The translations under genes and the position numbers were made by a program. This document shows, piece by piece, positions 15,387 to 22,026 of a DNA stretch of 22,639 bases. The notes under the pieces were generated by a model. The model searched no databases. It had not been told where the DNA came from and saw only the letters and a program-made list of their open reading frames with translations. Numbering within the stretch: position 1 is the first letter of the stretch; each line of letters opens with the position of its first letter. This stretch comes from Bacteroidales bacterium (GTDB lineage: Bacteria; Bacteroidota; Bacteroidia; Bacteroidales; UBA932), in the NCBI GenBank assembly GCA_017461285.1, contig JAFTYS010000068.1, positions 1 to 22,639 of the forward strand, read 5' to 3'.

Positions 15387-16612
15387 ATCAACATATTAAT
15401 CGCCTTATCCAGGCATTTTACAAAATATTCGGCTTCTTCCATCGTATTGTATGGAGCAAGGGATACTCGCAACATACCGGTCACGCCGAAACGGTTCATC
15501 AATGGTTCCGCACACATCTGACCTGACCTGACCGCTATACCCATCTTATCAAGAATCAAAGCAAGATCCTCATGGTGAACCCCACTGACAGTAAATGAGA
15601 ATAGAGGTATCTTTTCATCATTTGTTCCACAAGGAACACCGTATAAACGTATTCTTGAATCAGATAAAAGTTTTTCAAGAATATAATCTCTTATTTTATC
15701 TATATTTTCTATTAACTTATTATCATTCAATGAGTTAATAAATTCTATAGCAGGCTTGAAAGTCGCGGTTGAAGCAAAATTCTGGGTCCCGGCCTCGAAC
15801 TTCATCGGAAGCGGAGCGTACGTTGTCTCATCGAAAGTAACCGTCCCTACCATCTCTCCTCCGCCCATATATGGAGGCATTGCATCCAGAAGTTCCTTCT
15901 TTCCATAAAGGACTCCTGTTCCAGTCGCAGCATATAGCTTATGTCCTGAAAACACATAGAAATCACAGTCCATATCCTGAACATCAATCTTGCAATGCAC
16001 AGCTCCCTGTGCCCCGTCTACAAGCACCGGAATATTTCTGGAATGACATCTTTCTATTATTTCCTTTACCGGATTTATAAGTCCGAGAACATTGGAAATA
16101 TGAGTTACAGCCATTAATCTGGTCCTGTCCGACAGGATATCATCGATCTTTTCAAGCATAAGATGACCACTGTCGTCAACAGGAAGAACCTTCAGCACTG
16201 CCCCTTTCCTTTTGCAGAGCATCTGCCACGGAACTATATTGGAGTGATGTTCGGCCTCAGTAACAACTATCTCATCACCTTCATTGACAAAAGCCTCTCC
16301 GAAGCTGAATGCAACAAGATTGACTGCTGCAGTAGTACCGCTAGTAAAGATTATCTCTTCCCTGCTGCGCGCATTGACGAAATTCTTCACACAATCTCTT
16401 GCCTGTTCATAAGCCTGAGTTGCCTCATCTGCAAGACGGTGAACAGCCCTATGTATGTTGGCGTTGGATTCGGAACTGATCCTGTTCCACATATCCAGTA
16501 CAGACTGAGGTCTCTGACTGGTAGCAGCATTGTCAAAGTATACAAGATCTTTACCGTACACCTTCCGGGAAAGTGCAGGAAAAAGTCTTCTTATTTCTTC
16601 TACATTTGCCAT
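15383..16612 (-). CDS. sufS: SufS-type cysteine desulfurase
   Basis: This PLP enzyme converts cysteine to alanine and a protein persulfide that feeds Fe-S assembly. The product is 409 residues, the usual group II length. VYFDNAATSQRP is the N-terminal motif, and TEAEHHSNIVPWQ holds the His that stacks on PLP. FYVFSGHKLYAATGTGVLYG contains the PLP-binding Lys. AVRSGQMCAEPLMNRFG contains the catalytic Cys on a short loop, as in SufS rather than IscS. It is first in the sufS-sufE-sufT-folK-glyS run. A stretch at about 15655-15745 (around residues 290-320) is unusually AT-rich for coding sequence. Confidence 0.97.
   Translation of the reverse strand: MANVEEIRRLFPALSRKVYGKDLVYFDNAATSQRPQSVLDMWNRISSESNANIHRAVHRLADEATQAYEQARDCVKNFVNARSREEIIFTSGTTAAVNLVAFSFGEAFVNEGDEIVVTEAEHHSNIVPWQMLCKRKGAVLKVLPVDDSGHLMLEKIDDILSDRTRLMAVTHISNVLGLINPVKEIIERCHSRNIPVLVDGAQGAVHCKIDVQDMDCDFYVFSGHKLYAATGTGVLYGKKELLDAMPPYMGGGEMVGTVTFDETTYAPLPMKFEAGTQNFASTATFKPAIEFINSLNDNKLIENIDKIRDYILEKLLSDSRIRLYGVPCGTNDEKIPLFSFTVSGVHHEDLALILDKMGIAVRSGQMCAEPLMNRFGVTGMLRVSLAPYNTMEEAEYFVKCLDKAINMLI
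15623..15638. other. Degenerate parS-like palindrome inside sufS
   Basis: TGTTCCACAAGGAACA has both outer arms of the parS form TGTTCCACGTGGAACA but AA instead of GT at the centre. It codes for Val-Pro-Cys-Gly-Thr in sufS, so the match may be a by-product of coding. ParB binding is doubtful. Confidence 0.25.
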
Positions 16613-16650
16613 TTCAAATCACATACGCGCGCATACACGCAATAAACCTG

Positions 16651-16658
16651 CAAATTTA
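16651..16658 (-). promoter_or_regulatory. Promoter -7 element of the suf-folK-glyS operon
   Basis: TAAATTTG on the minus strand (16658-16651) matches TAnnTTTG and lies 38 nt upstream of the sufS ATG. No clear TTTG is seen at -33. The leader contains an alternating CGCGCG/CGTATG stretch (about 16624-16640) with no assigned role. Confidence 0.55.
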
Positions 16659-16670
16659 GCATTTTTACTC

Positions 16671-16699
16671 TTTAATTATAGAAATTTATGATAATTTTG
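16671..16699 (+). promoter_or_regulatory. ruvA promoter
   Basis: TAATTTTG (16692-16699) matches TAnnTTTG. TTTA (16671-16674), one base off TTTG, is 17 nt upstream. Transcription would start near 16705 and the ATG is at 16722. It is divergent from the sufS promoter. Confidence 0.6.
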
Positions 16700-16721
16700 C
16701 ACAAACCAACGGAATGAAGAT

Positions 16722-17309
16722 ATGATTGAATACATCAAAGGAAGTCTGGTGGAAATAACTCCCACAGACATGGTTCTGGAATGTCATGGGATAGGATACA
16801 AGATGCTTATTTCCCTGCAGACATACGAAGCGCTTAACAAAATGTCAGAAACGACGGTATATATCCATCATTACCTGAGGGAAGATGAAGAACTTTATTA
16901 CGGATTTGCAACCAAAGACGAAAGGGAACTTTTCAGACTTCTCATCGGTGTGTCAGGTATCGGAGCAGCCACCGCAAGAATGATGCTGTCATCCCTTACT
17001 TCCGATGAAATACGTAATGCCATCCTTGCAGAAGACATAAACAAGATTAAAAGCATCAAAGGAATCGGCCTCAAAAGCGCTCAGAGGCTCATTCTTGAAC
17101 TCAAGGATAAGGTTGTCAAAGGTGCAGGATCAGACAATACAGCGCTATTCCAGACTAGTTCTCCTGGCGTAGCGGATGAAGCTGCAACAGCTCTGGTAAT
17201 GCTCGGATTTACTAAAGCAAATGTGAATAAAGCAGTAGCCGCAGTTTTGAAAGAGTCCCCTACCGCCTCATTGGAAGAGATAATCAAAGCAGCATTGAAA
17301 CGATTATAA
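16722..17309 (+). CDS. ruvA: Holliday junction branch migration protein RuvA
   Basis: RuvA binds Holliday junctions as a tetramer and loads the RuvB motor for branch migration. At 195 residues it is near the typical 190-205. The N-terminal OB domain begins MIEYIKGSLVEITPTDMVLE and contains YIHHYLREDEELYYGFAT. The two helix-hairpin-helix motifs are LLIGVSGIGAATARMMLS and IKSIKGIGLKSAQRLILEL. The C-terminal RuvB-binding domain (DEAATALVMLGFTKANVNKA) is complete. It is a single-gene unit; ruvB and ruvC are not adjacent. The stop codon lies in the stem of the hairpin shared with mnmG. Confidence 0.97.
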   Translation: MIEYIKGSLVEITPTDMVLECHGIGYKMLISLQTYEALNKMSETTVYIHHYLREDEELYYGFATKDERELFRLLIGVSGIGAATARMMLSSLTSDEIRNAILAEDINKIKSIKGIGLKSAQRLILELKDKVVKGAGSDNTALFQTSSPGVADEAATALVMLGFTKANVNKAVAAVLKESPTASLEEIIKAALKRL

Positions 17310-17349
17310 AAAAGAAAAAAAGTTCCACATGGAACTTTTTTCTTTTTTA
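17307..17349. terminator. Bidirectional terminator shared by ruvA and mnmG, with parS-like tip
   Basis: AAAAAAG/CTTTTTT-type arms extend AGTTCC (17321-17326) pairing with GGAACT (17331-17336), loop ACAT. The stem is about 19 bp with one bulged A (17315). A-rich and T-rich flanks give a U-tract in both directions. The arms include both stop codons (ruvA 17307-17309, mnmG 17347-17349). The tip AGTTCCACATGGAACT differs from a perfect parS-type palindrome by one base. Confidence 0.8.
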
Positions 17350-19449
17350 TCTACCGAAATAAACTAGCAGAACCGAAATGTCTGCCGGGGAAACTCCTGA
17401 TATTCTGGATGCCTGCGCAATGGTCCTGGGAGCATACTTCTTCAACTTCTGCCGACATTCGATGGAAAGACTTTCTACTCTATCAAAATCAAAATCTTCA
17501 GGTATGGCAAGATTCTCAAGTCTCATTATCTTATCTGCCATCTGCTGTTCTCTTTCGATATAGCCTTTATACTTTATGGATATCTCTGAAGAATCCAGGA
17601 TTTCTCTTCTATAATTCTGATCTATTATATTACCAAGAACATTCTTATCGAGCATCGAAACCGGATACTCCGCATTATATTTCAAAGCATAAGCAGCATC
17701 CTGATAAGATCCTGAACAATATTCATCATTGATAAATTCATCCACAGATTCCCTATTTCCATATTCGAGAAGATCTGAATACACATACTTTTCCTTCAGC
17801 AAGGTATTCAATGGAGAAGAGAAAATGTTATCCAGATTAATATTAAATTTAGAAAAAGTTCCACGTGGAACTAAATCAAACATATCAGATAATTTAGTCT
17901 GAGGTCTTGAAATTATCTCTGATATTCTTCTTCGTGAAGGTATTTCTGAAGTAGATACAGAACGTAGATAATCATTTATATACTCTGGCTTGATCGAAGC
18001 ATCCTGGAAGAAAGTATTGAAGGTATCAATGGAATCATACTTTCTCATTGTATAATCATAACGGAACTTATCAGCCAGTCCTATATCAAATGAAGCAGGG
18101 GTCAGCCTTATATCAGCATTATCCTGACGCAGGAGAATCCTATATTCAGCTCTTGATGTGAACATTCTATATGGTTCATCCACACCTTTAGTTATAAGAT
18201 CATCAATCAGTACACCTATATAAGCCTGGTCGCGCTTCAATATGAACGGATCTCTTCCGCTGACTTTCAAATGAGCGTTGATTCCAGCAATCAAACCCTG
18301 GGCTGCCGCTTCCTCATAACCTGTCGTTCCATTTACCTGACCAGCAAGGAACAGACCATCTATACTCTTAAGTTCAAGAGTAGGCTTCAACTGAGTAGGA
18401 TCGAAATAATCGTATTCTACTGCATAAGCCGGCCTGTAGACCTTTGCATTTTCAAGACCTTCGATATTGTGGAGAGCCTCCATCTGGATATCAAGAGGAA
18501 GAGAAGATGAAAAGCCTTGGAGGTAGTATTCATTCGTTCCCCTGCCCTCAGGCTCGAGAAAAAGCTGATGTTCAGTCTTGTCAGCAAAAGTCCTTAACTT
18601 ATCTTCAATGCTTGGACAGTATCTTGGACCTATTCCGGTAATCAGACCGGAGAACAAAGGTGAGTCAGCAAAACCGCTTTTCAGGATATCATGTACCTTC
18701 TGATTCGTGTGCACTATGAAACATGGCATCTGTGGCGTTCCGTTCTGGGCTGTAGAAAGGAAAGGCAGATAAGAAAACTTTTCAGGATCTTCATCACCGA
18801 ACTGATGAATCATCTTCGAAGTATCGACTGAAGAAATGTCGATCCTCGGAGGAGTTCCGGTCTTCATCCTCGCTGTCGTTATACCCATGGACACAAGCTG
18901 GGAAGTCAGACCATGCGACGGCAACTCCCCTATTCTTCCGCCTTCAAACATAGTGCGGCCGATGAACATGCGTCCATCAAGGAATGTTCCGGCAGTCAGG
19001 ATAACCGTCTGAGAATTGAATTTTGCGCCGGTAGTCGTACGTACACCCGAAATTTTCGAACCATCGAAAAGAAATTCGGTCACTGTATCTTGGTAAATAT
19101 CTAATTTACAGGCACTTTCGAGTATTTTTCGCCAGTACAGGGAAAATTGGATTTTATCACACTGAGCGCGCGGACTCCACATTGCAGGTCCCTTGGATCT
19201 GTTAAGCATCCTGAACTGAAGAGTAGAAGCATCCGTAATGATGCCAGTATAACCTCCAAGCGCATCTATCTCTCTGACTATCTGACCTTTAGCAATTCCT
19301 CCAATGGCTGGATTACATGACATCTGTGCAAATTTGTTCATATCCATGGATATGAGGAGCACAGAAGATCCCATCCTTGACGCAGCCATAGCAGCTTCAC
19401 AGCCGGCATGACCACCACCTACTACTATTACATCATAAATTCTGTTCAT
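17347..19449 (-). CDS. mnmG: tRNA uridine-5-carboxymethylaminomethyl modification enzyme MnmG, with extra C-terminal segment
   Basis: With MnmE, this FAD enzyme makes the cmnm5/mnm5 group at U34 of certain tRNAs. [20 protein letters not shown] is the FAD-binding turn. The two catalytic Cys lie in [13 protein letters not shown] (about residue 45) and [13 protein letters not shown] (about 278). [20 protein letters not shown] and [10 protein letters not shown] with [20 protein letters not shown] are family signatures. The length is 700 residues; 620-630 is usual. The surplus is between [12 protein letters not shown] (ending about 526) and [10 protein letters not shown] (622), where E. coli has only about 28 residues against 107 here. 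The frame is intact through this AT-rich insert, which contains a parS-type site. It starts 3 nt after ybeY. Confidence 0.96.
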   Translation of the reverse strand: MNRIYDVIVVGGGHAGCEAAMAASRMGSSVLLISMDMNKFAQMSCNPAIGGIAKGQIVREIDALGGYTGIITDASTLQFRMLNRSKGPAMWSPRAQCDKIQFSLYWRKILESACKLDIYQDTVTEFLFDGSKISGVRTTTGAKFNSQTVILTAGTFLDGRMFIGRTMFEGGRIGELPSHGLTSQLVSMGITTARMKTGTPPRIDISSVDTSKMIHQFGDEDPEKFSYLPFLSTAQNGTPQMPCFIVHTNQKVHDILKSGFADSPLFSGLITGIGPRYCPSIEDKLRTFADKTEHQLFLEPEGRGTNEYYLQGFSSSLPLDIQMEALHNIEGLENAKVYRPAYAVEYDYFDPTQLKPTLELKSIDGLFLAGQVNGTTGYEEAAAQGLIAGINAHLKVSGRDPFILKRDQAYIGVLIDDLITKGVDEPYRMFTSRAEYRILLRQDNADIRLTPASFDIGLADKFRYDYTMRKYDSIDTFNTFFQDASIKPEYINDYLRSVSTSEIPSRRRISEIISRPQTKLSDMFDLVPRGTFSKFNINLDNIFSSPLNTLLKEKYVYSDLLEYGNRESVDEFINDEYCSGSYQDAAYALKYNAEYPVSMLDKNVLGNIIDQNYRREILDSSEISIKYKGYIEREQQMADKIMRLENLAIPEDFDFDRVESLSIECRQKLKKYAPRTIAQASRISGVSPADISVLLVYFGR
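17857..17872. other. Candidate chromosomal parS (ParB-binding) site
   Basis: AGTTCCACGTGGAACT is a perfect 16-bp palindrome. Its 14-bp core GTTCCACGTGGAAC is identical to the core of parS in Pseudomonas/Caulobacter-type sites and differs from TGTTTCACGTGAAACA only at one symmetric pair. Chromosomal parS sites often lie inside genes near oriC. Here it encodes Val-Pro-Arg-Gly-Thr in the non-conserved insert of mnmG. parA and parB are not in the window. Confidence 0.6.
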
Positions 19450-19452
19450 AGA

Positions 19453-19872
19453 TCAGACAAGTTCCCTTAATGAAAGATAATAGTTTTCCTTCTGTCGCAT
19501 CATGGTAATGTCTTCTTCGTTATGATCATCATAACCAATCAGATGAAGAACTCCATGAACCATGACACGGTTAAGCTCATCTGAAAACTCAGCGCCGTAC
19601 TCAATGGAATTTTCACGGACAGAATCTACACTGATGAACAGATCTCCAGACAGTTTGTCGCCTTCACAATAATCGAATGTGATAATATCGGTGAAGTAGT
19701 CATGCTGAAGATACTGCTGGTTTACATCAAGAATATAATTATCGGAACAGAAGATGATCGATATATCCCCTATCCTTCTTATCTCACTCTCTGCAACCAG
19801 CCTCAACCACTTGTTATTCCTGGTCTTACCCTTGAAAATGAAGTCTGTATCTTCAAAATAGTACGAAATCAT
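19453..19872 (-). CDS. ybeY: Endoribonuclease YbeY (rRNA maturation factor)
   Basis: YbeY is a metal-dependent endoribonuclease used in 16S rRNA 3' end maturation and ribosome quality control. The product is 139 residues, slightly short but complete. DVNQQYLQHDYFTDIITFDY is the family's central motif. The metal-binding signature HGVLHLIGYDDHNEED gives three His in H-x3-H-x5-H spacing. It starts at ATG 19872 close to its promoter and ends 3 nt before mnmG, so the two RNA-modifying enzymes form an operon. Confidence 0.95.
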   Translation of the reverse strand: MISYYFEDTDFIFKGKTRNNKWLRLVAESEIRRIGDISIIFCSDNYILDVNQQYLQHDYFTDIITFDYCEGDKLSGDLFISVDSVRENSIEYGAEFSDELNRVMVHGVLHLIGYDDHNEEDITMMRQKENYYLSLRELV

Positions 19873-19888
19873 GTGAAAAATATTTTTG

Positions 19889-19919
19889 CAAATCTACAAA
19901 ATGTATAAAAAGTTTGAAA
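19889..19919 (-). promoter_or_regulatory. ybeY-mnmG promoter
   Basis: On the minus strand, TAGATTTG (19896-19889) matches TAnnTTTG, and TTTC (19919-19916), one base off TTTG, lies 19 nt upstream. The leader is only about 10 nt before ATG 19872. The -33 shares bases with that of the divergent tonB promoter. Confidence 0.6.
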
Positions 19920-19943
19920 TAAAAAATATAATTTCTAACTTTA
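19913..19943 (+). promoter_or_regulatory. tonB promoter
   Basis: TTTG (19913-19916) is followed after 19 nt by TAACTTTA (19936-19943), one base off TAnnTTTG. The ATG is at 19979, so the leader is about 30 nt. Confidence 0.6.
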
Positions 19944-19978
19944 CCGGGCAAAATGGAATATAAAAACTAACGATCAAT

Positions 19979-20668
19979 ATGGAAATCAAAAAGTCAGAAA
20001 AAGCCAACTTGGAAAACAAGAAGCTGCTCTTTGTTGAGATCGGTCTTGTTGTAGCGTTGGGTATCACTCTGTTTGCATTCGAGTGGACAAGCAAGGAAAC
20101 AAAGGTATCTACTCTCGAAGATACTACTGAAGTACTTATTGAAGAGGAAATCATTCCTATCACACAGGAAACTCCTCCGCCACCTCCAGCAGCACCAAAG
20201 ATTCCTGTTCTTTCAGACCAGATCGACATCGTTGATGACGAAATCGAGATTGAAGACGACATGTTCATGAACCTTGAGGACGATGCAAGCCTCGGAGTTG
20301 AGATCATGGACTATGTGGAAGTAGAAGAGGAAGTTGTAGAAGAGGAAGCTATTCCATTCCAGCTCGTAGAGGAGAAGCCATCATTCCAGGGTGGTGACGC
20401 CAACCAGTTCTCAAAGTGGGTGAACCAGAGACTCGTTTATCCTGAAATCGCAAAGGAAAACGGTGTTCAGGGTCGTGTGACTCTCCAGTTTACAGTAGAG
20501 AAGGACGGTACAGTGACAAAGGTTAAGGTTCTTCGTGGCGTTGACCCATCACTTGACAAAGAGGCTGTACGCGTAGTATCTATGTCTCCAAAGTGGAAGC
20601 CAGGAAAGCAGAGAGACCGTGCGGTTCCTGTAACCTATACCTTCCCTGTTATATTCCAGTTGAGATAA
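19979..20668 (+). CDS. tonB: TonB-family energy transducer
   Basis: TonB carries proton-motive-force energy from ExbB/ExbD to outer-membrane TonB-dependent receptors. The product is 229 residues. A cytoplasmic lysine-rich start precedes one TM anchor (LLFVEIGLVVALGITLFAFE, about 18-37). A periplasmic linker follows with a PPPPPAAPKIP stretch and many Glu/Asp (EVEEEVVEEEAIPF). The C-terminal TonB domain is at about 140-229 (LVYPEIAKENGVQGRVTLQF, then TVTKVKVLRGVDPSLDKEAV). The linker is short and acidic, unlike the Pro-Lys-rich linker of E. coli TonB but common in Bacteroidota. exbB/exbD are not adjacent. A terminator follows. Confidence 0.93.
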   Translation: MEIKKSEKANLENKKLLFVEIGLVVALGITLFAFEWTSKETKVSTLEDTTEVLIEEEIIPITQETPPPPPAAPKIPVLSDQIDIVDDEIEIEDDMFMNLEDDASLGVEIMDYVEVEEEVVEEEAIPFQLVEEKPSFQGGDANQFSKWVNQRLVYPEIAKENGVQGRVTLQFTVEKDGTVTKVKVLRGVDPSLDKEAVRVVSMSPKWKPGKQRDRAVPVTYTFPVIFQLR

Positions 20669-20689
20669 TTATTTGATTTACAAATATAT

Positions 20690-20724
20690 AATAAGTCCGA
20701 TCAATATATTTGACCGGACTTATT
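20690..20724 (+). terminator. tonB terminator
   Basis: AATAAGTCCG (20690-20699) pairs with CGGACTTATT (20715-20724), and TCAA/TTGA pair inside after a mismatch. T-rich sequence follows. It begins 22 nt after the tonB stop codon. Confidence 0.75.
20705..20712 (+). promoter_or_regulatory. Possible hflX -7 element inside the tonB terminator
   Basis: TATATTTG matches TAnnTTTG and sits in the loop-side half of the terminator, 57 nt before the hflX ATG. The only nearby upstream TTTG (20672-20675) is 29 nt away, too far for the usual spacing. It may be a chance match in AT-rich sequence. Confidence 0.3.
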
Positions 20725-20769
20725 TATTCTAATATAATCCTGACCACATAAAGGATTAGATATTAATAT

Positions 20770-21960
20770 ATGGCAAAGATAACTGTAGAACAACATAACG
20801 AAAAAGCTGTATTCGTCGGAGTCATCAAACAGGGAGACGACGAAAGACAGGTAATGGAATATCTGGATGAACTGGAGTTTCTTGCTGAGACAGCAGGTGC
20901 GATCGGTGTAAAGAAATTCATTCAGAAAGTGGACAGACCGGACTCCAGGACATACATCAGAAGCGGTAAACTCCAGGAAATAAAGGAATATATTGAGGAA
21001 AACGAAATAGAGGTAGTTATATTCGACGATGAACTCTCCCCTACCCAGTTAAGAAACATTGAACGAGAACTCAATATAAGGATTCTTGACAGAACCAATC
21101 TGATTCTGGATATCTTTGCGCAGAGAGCAAAGACCGCATATGCAAAGATGCAGGTAGAACTTGCTCAGTATCAGTATCTTCTCCCTCGCCTTACCAGAAT
21201 GTGGACCCACCTTGAAAGACAAAAGGGAGGTATCGGTATGAGAGGTCCGGGAGAGACACAGATAGAGACTGACCGCCGAATCATTCAGGATAAGATAGCA
21301 AGACTTAAGGAACAGCTGAAGAAGGTGGACAAGCAGATGGCCTCACAGCGCGGAAACAGGGGTTCTTTGGTCCGTATTTCGCTTGTCGGATATACAAACG
21401 TAGGTAAGAGTACTTTGATGAATTTACTCGCTAAAAGCGACGTATTTGCCGAAAACAAGCTGTTTGCAACTCTAGACACTACAGTTAGAAAAGTCGTGAT
21501 AGAAAATGTTCCATTCCTGCTCAGCGACACTGTAGGATTCATAAGAAAGCTCCCACACCAGCTGGTAGAAGCGTTCAAGAGTACGCTTGACGAAGTTCGT
21601 GAAGCTGATATCCTCATGCATGTAGTGGATATTTCACATCCTAATTTCGAGGATCATATACGCGTAGTCGAAGAGACGCTAAGGGATATAAAGGCTATAG
21701 ACAAGCCTATATTTGTCGTTTTCAACAAGATTGATGCTTACAGATACGAAGAATATGACGAGTTCTCTCTGGAGCCTAAAAAGCAGGAAAATTACACTCT
21801 AGATGAATTCAAGAACAGCTGGATAGCCAAGGAAAACACTCCATGCATCTTCATTTCTGCAAAAGATAAGATCGGTATAGACAAGCTTCGCGGAGATCTG
21901 TACAAGATGGTAGCAGAAATCCATGCCGGACGCTATCCTTTCGATAATTTCCTTTGGTAA
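20770..21960 (+). CDS. hflX: Ribosome-associated GTPase HflX
   Basis: HflX is a GTPase that binds the 50S/70S ribosome and rescues or splits stalled ribosomes. The product is 396 residues. The N-terminal HflX domain is about 1-180, ending in the family signature GGIGMRGPGETQIETDRR. A coiled-coil linker (KIARLKEQLKKVDKQMASQ) leads to the G domain: G1 GYTNVGKST (about 207), G3 DTVGFIRKLPHQLVEAFKST (about 254), G4 NKID (about 318) and G5 SAKD (about 362). It shows all nucleotide-binding motifs. hfq and miaA, its partners in E. coli, are absent here. It is downstream of tonB in the same direction but separated by a terminator. Confidence 0.96.
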   Translation: MAKITVEQHNEKAVFVGVIKQGDDERQVMEYLDELEFLAETAGAIGVKKFIQKVDRPDSRTYIRSGKLQEIKEYIEENEIEVVIFDDELSPTQLRNIERELNIRILDRTNLILDIFAQRAKTAYAKMQVELAQYQYLLPRLTRMWTHLERQKGGIGMRGPGETQIETDRRIIQDKIARLKEQLKKVDKQMASQRGNRGSLVRISLVGYTNVGKSTLMNLLAKSDVFAENKLFATLDTTVRKVVIENVPFLLSDTVGFIRKLPHQLVEAFKSTLDEVREADILMHVVDISHPNFEDHIRVVEETLRDIKAIDKPIFVVFNKIDAYRYEEYDEFSLEPKKQENYTLDEFKNSWIAKENTPCIFISAKDKIGIDKLRGDLYKMVAEIHAGRYPFDNFLW

Positions 21961-21978
21961 TATAGAAGAAATAAAAAA

Positions 21979-22005
21979 AAGGTGACCGTTTTTAATGGTC
22001 ACCTT
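21979..22005. terminator. Bidirectional terminator between hflX and sdhB
   Basis: AAGGTGACC (21979-21987) pairs perfectly with GGTCACCTT (21997-22005) around a 9-nt loop. An A-run precedes it (21973-21980) and T-rich sequence follows, so it can end hflX on the plus strand and sdhB on the minus strand. Confidence 0.8.
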
Positions 22006-22026
22006 AATTTATTATTATTCAAGATA

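Noticed and set aside
16484..16497. GTTCCACATATCCA in sufS considered as a further parS-like site
   Set aside because: Only the left half matches; 7-mers of this kind are expected a few times by chance in the window.
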